Positions 33,359-42,550 of a stretch of DNA of 64,000 nucleotides are shown piece after piece. This stretch comes from JAKAWW01 sp049965095 (GTDB lineage: Archaea > Micrarchaeota > Micrarchaeia > Micrarchaeales > Micrarchaeaceae): assembly GCA_049965095.1 (NCBI GenBank), contig JBMFWR010000003.1, positions 5,918 to 69,917 on the forward strand, in the 5' to 3' direction. A program made the position numbers and the translations under genes. Every line of letters begins with the position of its first letter. Positions within the stretch are counted from its first letter, which is position 1. The notes under the pieces were generated by a model, which searched no databases, was not told the DNA's origin, and saw only the letters and a program-made list of their open reading frames with translations.

Positions 33359-36300
33359 TCACTGCCTATTTTTGCGCCAAAAACTTATTGCAATCATTGC
33401 AGCTATTGATGCAACAACAAGTATGATGTAATAAGCGCTGATGTTTCCTATAGGCAACATAAAATTGCCTATCTGGGTATTGACAACCTGTGTTGAAGGC
33501 GATGTCGTATAGTTGAACTCTAGCGTGACTAAAGGCGATCCCCCAGCATTTGGAGTTGAGAAGCTAAGCCCTGGCTGGTACACATATAAAGGTTCAGGAG
33601 GCGGGTTGCCATAATATTGGGCTATTATTTTTGCATCGCCTGTGCCACATGCTGGTATCTTTGCCTGAAATTCGCCGTTAGCATTAGTTTTTGCTATTTT
33701 TGCCAATCCAAGCTGGGTAGTAAATACGCCTGTGCCATTGTCAAAATAGGGCACGCAATATTCATATTGACCATTTATCGAGTTTACAGCTTGAAGCCCG
33801 TTGTCGCCAAAAATATTGCAGTTGAAGACTCCTGGCCCTTGGAGAAGGCTGCTTGGCTCTGGTGGGCAAGAATCAGAAGATGCTTGGGAAAAATAATCTA
33901 TCAGTTTAGCTTCCGCTGGACCGTCATGTTTTGCTTGGGTCACAGTGGCAAGAGGATTTGCAAGGGTGCAAGACTTTGAGCTAAAGCCAAAAGCGCATTT
34001 AAGCGAATTTGTATAATATGCCAGATCGTTAGATGGGTAACTGCTGTTGTAGTAGTTTATATTTGTATCATAATAAAGGTATACATCGGCGTTAGGGACA
34101 GGATAGGTGCCGATAGGAGTTGCTGAAAGCAATGTGCCATTTATATATATTGTGGTGCTGTTCGAATTTGTTGGATCCACAACCGGATTTGCATTAGCTA
34201 TTAGGGTCGTAATGTTTGAAAAGTCTACATCAAGCGGCATGTATATTGTATTGTTGAAGCTGTCTACATATGTAAACACAAGCCGATTATAACCCAATAT
34301 AGAATGGCTTTTAGCCAAAATAAGGACCATATTATTTAGATATGATGCCCTTTGGTATACCTCAAAAAGCTGCTGGAAGTTTGTCGAGGGGTTTTCAGAA
34401 TATAAAAACACGCTTGGTCCACTAAACAGGTTCTGGGCATAATAATACGGTGATGGGCAATAACCTCCGCAGTTTGCACCGGGTACTTGCTGTGTAGTAG
34501 CAGTCTGTGCTGCGTAAGCAGCAAAAAATTGGGTATTAGAATAAGCGCTCTGATCGTATATGTTTTCATTATATACGTAATTTCTTGCTGCATTTATTAC
34601 CAGTTGCGGATTAAGCATATTATCTGGCGAGTCCATGCCACCTGTTGTATTTACGGTCTGATTTACGAATATTTCGCCAAAATTCCTGTTCGTTGACATC
34701 TCATAGTTAATGTATGGGAACATTATTGCGCCGGCATCTGAAAGATTGGGTATATAGTAAGTGTTTTGTCCCCTGTACTGGAGATATGTTGGGCCACCTT
34801 GCACAGTGACATTTAGGCTTGAGCTTGATACAGGAACTTCAGCAGTAGTGTATCCAGCATATACATTACTTGTGCTGGTGCTTATGCTGCCGCACGCCAG
34901 TGGAGTGCCATATGCGGGCTCGTCTGTGCTACTAGTTGTTATGTCAACTGCTTGCTCGCTCGTCTGCTGCCAGTTTTGATTGAGGTAATAGCTATAGTTG
35001 TATGGAACTAGCACGTAGCCAGCTATGTTGCTATTCAGGAATGTAATTGGCTGCTTGGATAATAAAGCGCCTGTGGTAGATGGTGTTGTATAACCAATTG
35101 TATTTGGTGACACGCTATTAGGATTCGTGATGCCGTTGTTATTGAAGCTGTTTGCTGCTGACGAAGAGGACGAGCTTGACGTCTGCTGCGGGAATAGCGC
35201 TGAGAAGGTATTTGTAAGTGTTAGATAGGCTTCAGGCGAGCCTTCCCCTTCTACATATGAGAAGGAACTTGGCACCAATTCGAATGGAGGCCATATGTCA
35301 GTGATGACATTTGCAATTATTGTATTGTAAGTACATGCACCACTGTAGCTTTCATTAATATAACAAGAATATGGAGTATCTGCAGCAAATAACAACTTTG
35401 TATAGTTATCTACTTTTGGATAGAAAGACAAGAATTCTGTGTAAAGCGGATTCCCGAATGTGCCGGAATAGGGCCATTGCCATATGTGAGCAACCATATT
35501 GAATGTACCGTTAAAGCTTGTAGATACGCTTATGTTGTATGGATTTAGTGTAGTGATGCCAAAAGCACTTATTTGAGGACCTATTGGAGGATAATCCGTA
35601 TGCATTTTATTTGGAGTGTATGTGCAATCTGCAGCACAATATGATATATATTGGTTGTTGCCTATGCTGATATTTGCAGAAAGGACCCAGCCGTAAGGAG
35701 GATCTACTATCTGCTGCCCAGTGCCCTGTGACGTGCTTATTGCTTGGCTGTTAACAGGAAACATTGTAGTATAATTCTGTGGATTTATCGGAAGCTCGGT
35801 ATTATTGGCAGAAAAAACGCGCATTATTAGAAATGATGATGGGTTTCCATCAACGCTAAAGTTCCATATGTCAAAAACATACAATAATCCTTTATCGTCA
35901 CTGATTGCTATTGGGTAGTGGAATCCTTGTATATCATTTACAGTAGGCATGCCATTGTAGACACTTGCGATTTGGGCATTATCGAATGGCCCACCATTTG
36001 CCAAGTACGCAGTTATGTTCATATTGTATGTACTGTTTGAATAGGTCAGATTAATTTCGCCTTCATAATTAAAAGAAGGGCTCTGGTACAGCACAATGTT
36101 GCCCGGATAGTATTGGTTTGCAAGATAGATATTTTGGCCGCCAGGCGACACTGCAAACTCGCTGCTTGGCAAAAAGCCCGCAGGCTGGGTTTCGCCTTGC
36201 CCTTCTTTTATGCCATTTGAGAAGAATGCTCCAAGGAAAAATCGTTTGTTGGTCCATTTGTAATCTCCTGTAAAGAAGACATCATTCGAGTAATCCGATG

Positions 36301-38128
36301 TTACGGCTGTAGGTATTATACCGTAATTATAGAATCCCCACCATGATGAGCGGGACTGCGCCAGATCAACAACATTTACCAGATAAAGATCGGTAGACTG
36401 CTCCTTTAGCACGTTGTTCCAATAGTTTACCCAGAGTGAATTCCATGTGCTCCAGTCAAGCGATGATGATTGCAATGCATTTGGCTGGTCGTTGGATATG
36501 TTATAGTAGCCTGTTGGTATAAATCTAAAAATGTATAGATAAGCATTAGACTTCTGATTGAAGTTTAAAAAGCCGCTAGATGTGTCTGTATAATTTATCA
36601 CATATATGTAATCATTTGGCGATGCTGAAATAAACTGAGGGTCTCTTATACTAAGATACGCATAATTGCCGGCGCTGCCAAGCTCGTCAATTATGTTGTT
36701 GAATATGTTACTTATACTACTTAAAGAGCCAGCATTCATGTTGCTCAGGAAGAAATTAGCTTCAGGCACAAAGTCACTCACCGTAGACGAAATAGAAGAG
36801 ATTCCAGAAGGGAAAATGGAGAGGCTATCGCTATAATTTGCAAAAAATCCAGAATTGGTGTATATTGGGAAAGAATCGAGATAGTTCGCGGGTGCAAGAT
36901 AATTGTGTGGGCTGTACATATCGAAAGAGAGGTTTAAGAATTCTGTTGTGTTAGAAACCGTGCTGAATAATGCTGGCATAGTTATATTGTAAAGAAAATA
37001 TGGAAGTATTGGTACTCTTGAATATAAAGTTGATTCTATTGGAGCTTCAACTGTGCATGTGTTAACCCAGCAGGAGTATGCTGCAATGTAATTACCTGGT
37101 AAACCGGTATAGGTATATATTGTAGCTGAGCCGGTGTAGTAGCTTGTATCTACTGTACCAGTACCTACCTCAGACCATCCAGATTCCCAGAAAGGAGGAA
37201 AGCTTAAAATTGATAAATAGTAGGTATGATAGTAATGCACTGGTGTAAAATATTGGCCTAAATATTCTATATAGTTGTTTTGGGGAGGGTTGAGGAGCGA
37301 AACGGGTATTGTAACGTTTGTATTGTTTAGCTTCGTCAAATCAGAATTAAATTGATAGTTGTATGTGTAGTCGCAGTACCATACTGTTAGGGTGTTCGAT
37401 GGGGTGCCTTGGGTAACTGCAGTAAACGGCCCATCAGAGTACTGCAATCCGCTAAAGCTATCAGATAGGTGAAAGTCGCCATTTTGTATGGCATTTTTAA
37501 ATTCAGAGAGCTTTGCGTACTCCGCACTCCATGACCATATTGAAGACTGATTCACTGATGGAACACTTTCATATATGTAGCTATTTGAATCGTAGCCATT
37601 TGATATGTTATACATGGCGCCATTCAATGATGACTCGCCTGAGTATGCGATGTTTTGTACCTGTGCAATTCCTGGATTGTCCAGACTGAATGAAACGGAG
37701 GTGCTGGCAAGGGAGTAGGTGCTCCAGGAAGTATAGCTTGTCAATTGTGCTGACGTTTGCAAAGGCTGGGTACTTGCCAGGCAGCTATCTCCGCCAATGA
37801 AGGAATTTGGAGTAGTATAAAAATATTCGGTTGTGTCAAGAGGATTTGGCTGTGAAGGGCATGTTATAAGCCATTGCGCATAATTAGAGTTGTATTTAAG
37901 TACAGAGGATGTTGTGGGCATGTCGCTTTGAGTGGAAGAGCTTTGGACAATGCTGCCACCACCAGCATCAGGGTAATAGGTTGTTATGCTGCTACTCCCG
38001 GTGCCATCGCAGAACCCATAGATGGGGGTATCAGCATGGCACACAACATTTGTTGTTGAATACGAAACACTTGCAAAAAGGCTAAGCAATAAAATTGAAT
38101 ACAGCAGCACAACAAAGATTCTATTCAT
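33359..38128 (-). CDS. Giant anchored cell-surface protein
   Basis: This 1589-residue protein, the largest here, has a signal peptide (MNRIFVVLLYSILLLSLFAS) and a C-terminal membrane anchor (YYIILVVASIAAMIAISFW) with basic tail RKNRQ. The ectodomain is rich in Tyr, Asn, Ser and Thr, with many N-x-S/T sites and few Cys. Segments such as 'FAVSPGGQNIYLANQY' and 'PIAISDDKGLLYVFDIWN' resemble blades of NHL/YVTN-type propellers. A beta-rich region near the C-terminus precedes the anchor. It could be an S-layer or adhesion protein, but no named family is recognised. The ATG at 38128 is preferred to GTG at 38131, since GTG there looks like part of a GTGAT motif. Confidence 0.8.
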   Translation of the reverse strand: MNRIFVVLLYSILLLSLFASVSYSTTNVVCHADTPIYGFCDGTGSSSITTYYPDAGGGSIVQSSSTQSDMPTTSSVLKYNSNYAQWLITCPSQPNPLDTTEYFYTTPNSFIGGDSCLASTQPLQTSAQLTSYTSWSTYSLASTSVSFSLDNPGIAQVQNIAYSGESSLNGAMYNISNGYDSNSYIYESVPSVNQSSIWSWSAEYAKLSEFKNAIQNGDFHLSDSFSGLQYSDGPFTAVTQGTPSNTLTVWYCDYTYNYQFNSDLTKLNNTNVTIPVSLLNPPQNNYIEYLGQYFTPVHYYHTYYLSILSFPPFWESGWSEVGTGTVDTSYYTGSATIYTYTGLPGNYIAAYSCWVNTCTVEAPIESTLYSRVPILPYFLYNITMPALFSTVSNTTEFLNLSFDMYSPHNYLAPANYLDSFPIYTNSGFFANYSDSLSIFPSGISSISSTVSDFVPEANFFLSNMNAGSLSSISNIFNNIIDELGSAGNYAYLSIRDPQFISASPNDYIYVINYTDTSSGFLNFNQKSNAYLYIFRFIPTGYYNISNDQPNALQSSSLDWSTWNSLWVNYWNNVLKEQSTDLYLVNVVDLAQSRSSWWGFYNYGIIPTAVTSDYSNDVFFTGDYKWTNKRFFLGAFFSNGIKEGQGETQPAGFLPSSEFAVSPGGQNIYLANQYYPGNIVLYQSPSFNYEGEINLTYSNSTYNMNITAYLANGGPFDNAQIASVYNGMPTVNDIQGFHYPIAISDDKGLLYVFDIWNFSVDGNPSSFLIMRVFSANNTELPINPQNYTTMFPVNSQAISTSQGTGQQIVDPPYGWVLSANISIGNNQYISYCAADCTYTPNKMHTDYPPIGPQISAFGITTLNPYNISVSTSFNGTFNMVAHIWQWPYSGTFGNPLYTEFLSFYPKVDNYTKLLFAADTPYSCYINESYSGACTYNTIIANVITDIWPPFELVPSSFSYVEGEGSPEAYLTLTNTFSALFPQQTSSSSSSSAANSFNNNGITNPNSVSPNTIGYTTPSTTGALLSKQPITFLNSNIAGYVLVPYNYSYYLNQNWQQTSEQAVDITTSSTDEPAYGTPLACGSISTSTSNVYAGYTTAEVPVSSSSLNVTVQGGPTYLQYRGQNTYYIPNLSDAGAIMFPYINYEMSTNRNFGEIFVNQTVNTTGGMDSPDNMLNPQLVINAARNYVYNENIYDQSAYSNTQFFAAYAAQTATTQQVPGANCGGYCPSPYYYAQNLFSGPSVFLYSENPSTNFQQLFEVYQRASYLNNMVLILAKSHSILGYNRLVFTYVDSFNNTIYMPLDVDFSNITTLIANANPVVDPTNSNSTTIYINGTLLSATPIGTYPVPNADVYLYYDTNINYYNSSYPSNDLAYYTNSLKCAFGFSSKSCTLANPLATVTQAKHDGPAEAKLIDYFSQASSDSCPPEPSSLLQGPGVFNCNIFGDNGLQAVNSINGQYEYCVPYFDNGTGVFTTQLGLAKIAKTNANGEFQAKIPACGTGDAKIIAQYYGNPPPEPLYVYQPGLSFSTPNAGGSPLVTLEFNYTTSPSTQVVNTQIGNFMLPIGNISAYYIILVVASIAAMIAISFWRKNRQ

Positions 38129-38300
38129 CACTATCAGTAGGATATTGCAAATAATATATTTATAGTTTTATGCCATCTTTTATGCCATTCTGTTATTGCG
38201 ATGAATAACCGCCATTTGGACTGCGTGGCATTTACTCCAGATAAACCATTTGACTGCGCATGTTAAAATTTCTTTTTATACCATATTGCTATGTGGTACT

Positions 38301-38960
38301 ATGTTCGAAAATGTTCATTGGATAGGGCATGCCAGTTTCTATCTCGAGGCAAGCGGAATTGTTATCTACATAGATCCTTTTAGGGTTTCTAATGCTGTGG
38401 CAAGTGAAAAAGCAGACTTGATACTGATAACCCACGCGCATTTTGACCATTTCAGCAAAGAAGATATAGAAAAAATAAGAGACAGCAACACCCAAATAAT
38501 TGCTTCGACGCAAACCCTGCAGGAAGGCGGCAGCATAAGGATTGCAACGCCTGGTTTCAAGCATAATTTTAACGGGGTAAAGATTGAAGCAGTCCCTGCA
38601 TATAATATCGCCAAGGAGAGACTTGCATTTCATCCGAAGGAGAACAATTGGGTAGGCTATGTAATAGAAGCAGATGGTATGCGTATATACCATGCAGGAG
38701 ATACGGACTTTATACCAGAGATGAAGGATCTGAAAGATATCGATCTTGCCTTAATACCCATAGGCGGCACATATACAATGGACGTGGATGAAGCGATAAC
38801 AGCAGCAAAAAGCATTGATGCACGCAGCATAACGCCGATGCATTACAAGAATCTGCTTGGCAGGGATGGAAGCGCGAAGGCGGAGCAGAAGTTTGCTAAA
38901 GGCGTAAAGAATGCGCTCATAATGAAGGAAGTGCAGGAGCCAACCTATTCGTTCAAATAG
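38301..38960 (+). CDS. UPF0173 metal-dependent hydrolase
   Basis: This metallo-beta-lactamase-fold protein of 219 residues is in the UPF0173 (YtkL-like) family. The zinc motif HAHFDHFSKEDI is near residue 45, 'YHAGDTDFIPEM' supplies the next His/Asp, and 'PMHYKNL' gives the last His. Substrates in the family are unknown. The start at 38301 lies 25 bases after a TATA-like tttttata (38271-38280), indicating a leaderless mRNA; the longer frame from 38250 would begin upstream of that box. It converges with ksgA, four bases apart. Confidence 0.93.
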   Translation: MFENVHWIGHASFYLEASGIVIYIDPFRVSNAVASEKADLILITHAHFDHFSKEDIEKIRDSNTQIIASTQTLQEGGSIRIATPGFKHNFNGVKIEAVPAYNIAKERLAFHPKENNWVGYVIEADGMRIYHAGDTDFIPEMKDLKDIDLALIPIGGTYTMDVDEAITAAKSIDARSITPMHYKNLLGRDGSAKAEQKFAKGVKNALIMKEVQEPTYSFK

Positions 38961-38964
38961 CACA

Positions 38965-39774
38965 TCATTTCTTGCGCTTTTTAACCTCTCTGCTTATCTC
39001 ATCGGCTATTTCTTCAAGCTTTTCAGGGCTTATCTTGAAAACGCGCTCACTGCTATGCGCAACAGAATCTGCTATGCTTGAGGCTTCCTCCTCTGTAATG
39101 CCCAATGCGCTTCTTGAATCTATTATGGCATTGCGCAGTTTCTTCTTTTTGTGGTTCATCAGTAGGCCTATAGTGCCTGAAACGCCGCCTTTCACAGCAT
39201 GGCTTTTGGGCTTTATGAACACAATTGAAGAATCCACCTTTGGCATTGGATAAAAGTTACCTGCTTTGACGTCCATTATTTTGTATATACTGAATTCCAA
39301 CTCAGACAATACGCTAAGCTTTGAATATTTCCTTGTATTAGAATGGGCAAGCATGTGCTCCACAAACTCCTTCTGCAGGCACAACAGGGCGGGCATGCGC
39401 GCCTTTGAAAGCCATGCTATGACCTTGCTTGAAAGATTGTACGGCACGTTTGATATCATTATGTCATTGTTGCTGAGCTCCTCAAAGCTGATGTTAAAGA
39501 AATCGTCATTTATAAGCTTGATGCGATCCCCGCAATCGAGCATGCCATTGAGCATCATATATACTCTACCATCTTTTTCAACCGCAGTTACGCTCTTTGC
39601 GACCTTGCAAAGCTCCTTGGTAAGTATGCCAAGCCCTGGCCCAAGCTCCAAAACGCGCTTTCCTATACCATAGGCAGCCTCCTTTCTGGCTATTTCTTCG
39701 TTTATAAGGAAGCTTTGCCCAAGCCGCTTTGAAGGCCTTATGCTTTTTGCAATTTGGATATATTCATTAGGCAT
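38965..39774 (-). CDS. ksgA: Dimethyladenosine transferase KsgA/Dim1
   Basis: This enzyme dimethylates two adjacent adenosines near the 3' end of 16S rRNA. SAM motif I 'VLELGPGLGILTKEL' is near residue 40, the catalytic NVPYNLSS near residue 110, and the lead 'PSKRLGQSFLI' is typical. It has 269 residues, normal for the archaeal form, with the helical C-terminal domain present. The start at 39774 is placed by the TATA-like aatataaat about 25-30 bases upstream; the open frame continues another 19 codons through that promoter. The pilin-like gene diverges from it. Confidence 0.95.
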   Translation of the reverse strand: MPNEYIQIAKSIRPSKRLGQSFLINEEIARKEAAYGIGKRVLELGPGLGILTKELCKVAKSVTAVEKDGRVYMMLNGMLDCGDRIKLINDDFFNISFEELSNNDIMISNVPYNLSSKVIAWLSKARMPALLCLQKEFVEHMLAHSNTRKYSKLSVLSELEFSIYKIMDVKAGNFYPMPKVDSSIVFIKPKSHAVKGGVSGTIGLLMNHKKKKLRNAIIDSRSALGITEEEASSIADSVAHSSERVFKISPEKLEEIADEISREVKKRKK

Positions 39775-39840
39775 CTCGTTCTTAGATATTTTAACAACAA
39801 AATTTATATTGGTTGCATGCCATATTAGCAATGTGATTCA

Positions 39841-41325
39841 ATGCAAAAAGCGCAGAGCGCCATAGAGTTTCTCTCTACATATGCTTTTATGATACTTATA
39901 ATATCAATAGCGTTGCTGTTGCTTTTCATGTTTTTCTCCATACCTAGAACAATATTGCCTCCTTCCTGCAACTTTTATAGTGGCTTTGGATGCAGCGACG
40001 CCATTTACATTAATACAACACACGGCTCTGAACTGCTAATTATGGCAACAGATATGGAGCCGGGAATTATAAACGTAAGCAACCAAAGCGGTTTTACCGC
40101 GTATCTAGGATACAGAAATAGCACTTCTGGGTATTGCACGCCGAGGGTAGCAACAGCGGGCCAGCGCATCTACTGCATCGCAAATTTCACTTCGCATGTA
40201 AAGCTTGGCAGCACCTATTCAGGTGTATTCAGGATCAAGGCAAACTACTGCGCCGTAGCACCGTCAATGCTTTCTAACTCTACCTGCCCCGCAAATGCAA
40301 CAACTTCCAACTATACATTTGGCGGCTATCTAACAGTAAGTTCATCAATCGGTAACATAGGAGCACAACAATCAGGCTCCTATTATGTACCAATAACCAT
40401 TACAAACACGCAAAACAAGGTGGTTCCTTCGCAGTTCCAACAGATGATAGAATTCAATCCCAGCACATATGCAACATACGAAAGGAGCGACCTTGGAAAC
40501 ATAAGATTCTACTACAAGGGCACAGAGATGTACAGCTGGTGCGAAGCCAATTGCAGTTCTTCATCCACAGGCAACGCCATATTTTGGGTAAAAACTCCAC
40601 ACGCAATACCGCCTGGCAAGAATATAACAATTGACATGTACTTCTTGCCAGCTGTAGTTGAGTACGATGGTGATTTTGCAGGAGAGGCGCCACAACTAAG
40701 CACCACATACGGCCAATATGACAATGGTGCCAAGGTGTTTGAATTCTATGAAGGTTTTGAAGGAGCGACATTGCCGCCTGAGCTCAACCAATACGCACCT
40801 TCAGGAGCCGCTATCTCAGTAAACAAAGGCTTGACGATTAATACAGGTACGGCAAGCTGGGCAGGAGTAATAACTACCTCTAATTTTGCTCCTCCAGTAA
40901 TATTTGATGCATATGTTGCATCGCAATCCGGAGGCGCCCTGTCTGGGGGCATTGCCGAGCAGGCAGGATCGCTGCCCTCTTCGCCAGGCTATGATTTCAA
41001 CGGATGGAGTGGAAGCATAGGCGAGGGGACAATGCAAAACGGCATGTCTGGAACGCAGAACATAAATCTCCAGATTGCAGCACCAGGAGTAGATAGTCAA
41101 ACATGGTTATCATCAAGCAGCCAGATTTACTACAAGAATTATGTTGCATACCCTGCCACTTCCACAGATATTAGCATGCCAAGCAAGGTGTATCTTTCTG
41201 CCGGAGTATACTGCTGCAGCGGCGGCGACACCATCACATTTTACTGGATACGGGCAAGGGATTATCCTCCAAACGGAGTGATGCCAAGCTACAGTCTCGG
41301 TTCTCTTATAAACGCGCAGGCCTGA
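39841..41325 (+). CDS. Pilin-like surface protein with DUF2341 domain
   Basis: This 494-residue protein starts MQKAQSAIEFLSTYAFMILI, a type IV pilin-like head with Glu at position 5 of the helix (AIEFL), as in true pilins. The ectodomain has a first part with Cys-containing loops (about 40-160). A DUF2341-like beta domain follows (about 165-290: 'YYVPITITNTQNKVVPSQFQ' and 'FYYKGTEMYSWCEANC'), then a C-terminal beta-sandwich resembling LamG (about 300-490). It is distant from the LamG operon but likely uses the same secretion route. GTGATTCA precedes the ATG. Confidence 0.8.
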   Translation: MQKAQSAIEFLSTYAFMILIISIALLLLFMFFSIPRTILPPSCNFYSGFGCSDAIYINTTHGSELLIMATDMEPGIINVSNQSGFTAYLGYRNSTSGYCTPRVATAGQRIYCIANFTSHVKLGSTYSGVFRIKANYCAVAPSMLSNSTCPANATTSNYTFGGYLTVSSSIGNIGAQQSGSYYVPITITNTQNKVVPSQFQQMIEFNPSTYATYERSDLGNIRFYYKGTEMYSWCEANCSSSSTGNAIFWVKTPHAIPPGKNITIDMYFLPAVVEYDGDFAGEAPQLSTTYGQYDNGAKVFEFYEGFEGATLPPELNQYAPSGAAISVNKGLTINTGTASWAGVITTSNFAPPVIFDAYVASQSGGALSGGIAEQAGSLPSSPGYDFNGWSGSIGEGTMQNGMSGTQNINLQIAAPGVDSQTWLSSSSQIYYKNYVAYPATSTDISMPSKVYLSAGVYCCSGGDTITFYWIRARDYPPNGVMPSYSLGSLINAQA

Positions 41326-41373
41326 ATATAGCAAGTTCTATAAACTTTTATTCATCAATTTAGATTGGTAAAA

Positions 41374-41625
41374 ATGGCAAAAATACGCATTGGTGTTGTA
41401 GACCACTATTATGATAAATCCGGAGTGGTAGTAGTGACGCTCGAAGGGGAAGTTGGTATAGGAGACAGGATATATTTCAGGAAAGGGGAAAAAGAGATAG
41501 AGCAGAAAGTCGCTAGCATACAGGTCAACCATATCAATGTGGAAAGAGGTTTTAAAGGGGATTCTGTAGGAATAAAAGTTGACCAGCCAGTGGAAGACGG
41601 AAGCGAAGTATACAAGGAAGTTTAA
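41374..41625 (+). CDS. EF-Tu domain II-like small protein
   Basis: This 83-residue protein has the fold pattern of translation-factor domain II, the beta-barrel of EF-Tu/EF1A. It reads 'IGVVDHYYDKSGVVVVTLEGEVGIGDRIYFRK' in outline, then 'ASIQVNHINVERGFKGDSVGIKV'. Such stand-alone 'translation elongation factor-like' proteins are widespread in archaea; their job is unknown but RNA or ribosome binding is plausible. The ATG at 41374 follows a TATA-like aactttta about 27 bases upstream, indicating a leaderless mRNA. It is followed at once by tRNA-Thr. Confidence 0.85.
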   Translation: MAKIRIGVVDHYYDKSGVVVVTLEGEVGIGDRIYFRKGEKEIEQKVASIQVNHINVERGFKGDSVGIKVDQPVEDGSEVYKEV

Positions 41626-41654
41626 TACTGTTTGTGCCCCAGTAGCTCAGTGGT

Positions 41655-41671
41655 ATGCTTAAGCACACTAA
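41655..41671 (+). other. tRNA-Thr D-loop intron
   Basis: A 17-nt intron in the D-loop, bounded by a textbook bulge-helix-bulge. The outer helix is the D-stem GCTC/GAGC, the central four pairs are AGTG/CACT, the bulges are GTA and AAA, and the inner helix is TGC/GCA with loop TTAA. Cleavage at GT|A and AA|A restores the D-loop. Confidence 0.88.
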
Positions 41672-41688
41672 AGAGCGTCTGCATGGTA

Positions 41689-41706
41689 ACCATGCAGAGA
41701 CCATAA
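41689..41706 (+). other. tRNA-Thr anticodon-loop intron
   Basis: An 18-nt intron at position 37/38. The anticodon stem is the outer helix; the four central pairs are ATGG/CCAT, with bulges TAA and AAA. The inner helix is weak, so this is a relaxed bulge-helix-loop form. Confidence 0.85.
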
Positions 41707-41775
41707 AGCAGAAGGTCGAGGGTTCAATTCCCTCCTGGGGCTTTACTTTTGATATTTAACTCTCATCCGGGCCTT

Positions 41776-41838
41776 GTTGATTTAGTCTGACTTTATCAAC
41801 ATTTTTAAGACTTTTTCAACAAAATTGACTTTTTCAAC
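41776..41838. repeat. Cluster of four GACTTTWTCAAC repeats
   Basis: Three direct copies (41789-41800, 41809-41820, 41827-41838; GACTTTATCAAC or GACTTTTTCAAC) are preceded by one inverted copy (41776-41787, GTTGATTTAGTC). The inverted and first direct copies form a 25-base near-palindrome. Copies are spaced 18-20 bases apart. They lie in the 285-base gap between tRNA-Thr and the 3' end of the Lrp gene, which otherwise shows no gene. Confidence 0.65.
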
Positions 41839-42027
41839 AAAGCCTCCCATCCGCAAAGATTTAAAAATTGAAGAAGAAATTCAAATGCAGAGAGTATATT
41901 ATACAAGATAAGGAATATGGATCTCCACAATATTATACCTGGGCATTTCAGCTTAGCAGCATAGTACTTCAGTTATAATTCATATATGTATTCCTTTCTG
42001 TAGGATTTGCAATTTTAAAAGTACAGG

Positions 42028-42435
42028 TTATTTCTCAATTTCCTCAACAAATGCTGGATATATGTTGCTTACGCCACTTATGTTTCTTATCTTTTGCAAG
42101 TCTTCCGCAACTTCATCGCCTTTGCCGGATATTACGGCAACAAGAACATGATCACCTGAAGTCCTGTAAAGTTCCTTGACAGAATTTATTTTTTTTATAG
42201 CGATTATGGCGTCAATTAGAAATTCTGGCCTTACCTCAAGGCCTAGTATAACCTGCTGCATCCCTAAAAGCTTATATCTAATTCTGTATCTTTTGTCAAC
42301 AAGTATTTTCCCGTCTTTAAGCTTCTTCAAGTGGTTCCTTATGGTAGGGATGGAAACATTGTGGTGCTTTGCGATTGCACTTATATTTTTGCCATCTTGA
42401 ATCTCAAATATTATTGTGCTGTCTATATCGTGCAT
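42028..42435 (-). CDS. Lrp/AsnC family transcription regulator
   Basis: This 135-residue regulator has an N-terminal helix-turn-helix (residues 1-60, with 'NISAIAKHHNVSIPTIRNHLKKL') and a C-terminal RAM ligand-binding and oligomerisation domain ('ILGLEVRPEFLIDAI', 'TSGDHVLVAVISG'). Lrp-type regulators bind amino acids or other small effectors as octamers. It diverges from the peroxiredoxin gene, 115 bases away, which is its most likely target. Two perfect 17-base tandem repeats lie directly before the start codon and may be an autoregulatory site. Confidence 0.93.
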   Translation of the reverse strand: MHDIDSTIIFEIQDGKNISAIAKHHNVSIPTIRNHLKKLKDGKILVDKRYRIRYKLLGMQQVILGLEVRPEFLIDAIIAIKKINSVKELYRTSGDHVLVAVISGKGDEVAEDLQKIRNISGVSNIYPAFVEEIEK

Positions 42436-42438
42436 TTT

Positions 42439-42472
42439 ATCATTTTTTAAAATTTATCATTTTTTAAAATTT
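42439..42472 (-). repeat. Tandem 17-base repeat before the Lrp gene
   Basis: ATCATTTTTTAAAATTT occurs twice in tandem without mismatch, four bases upstream of the Lrp start codon. It covers the expected promoter (TTTTAAAAAATG on the - strand), so it may be duplicated promoter or operator sequence. Confidence 0.6.
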
Positions 42473-42550
42473 AATTTTATTTTTATATTGATATATTATT
42501 AAAATAGAAAGATATTTAATCTTTTTTGATAAAACATATATGGTGATATT

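Larger units (their letters stand above)
41636..41742 (+). tRNA. tRNA-Thr (GGT) with two introns
   Basis: Acceptor GCCCCAG pairs with CTGGGGC, discriminator T. The D-arm is interrupted by 17 nt (41655-41671), and the anticodon loop by 18 nt (41689-41706). Removing both gives the regular D-arm GCTCAGTGGTAGAGC and anticodon stem TCTGC/GCAGA with loop ATGGTAA, anticodon GGT. Mature length is 72 nt. T-arm GAGGG-TTCAATT-CCCTC is perfect, so the gene looks functional. Confidence 0.92.

Noticed and set aside
41655..41671. tRNA-Thr as a pseudogene because of the D-loop insertion
   Set aside because: The insertion is bounded by a regular bulge-helix-bulge and its removal gives a perfect tRNA, so an intron is the better reading.
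41776..41838. CRISPR array
   Set aside because: Units are only 12 bases, spacers 6-8 bases, one unit is inverted and no cas gene is nearby.
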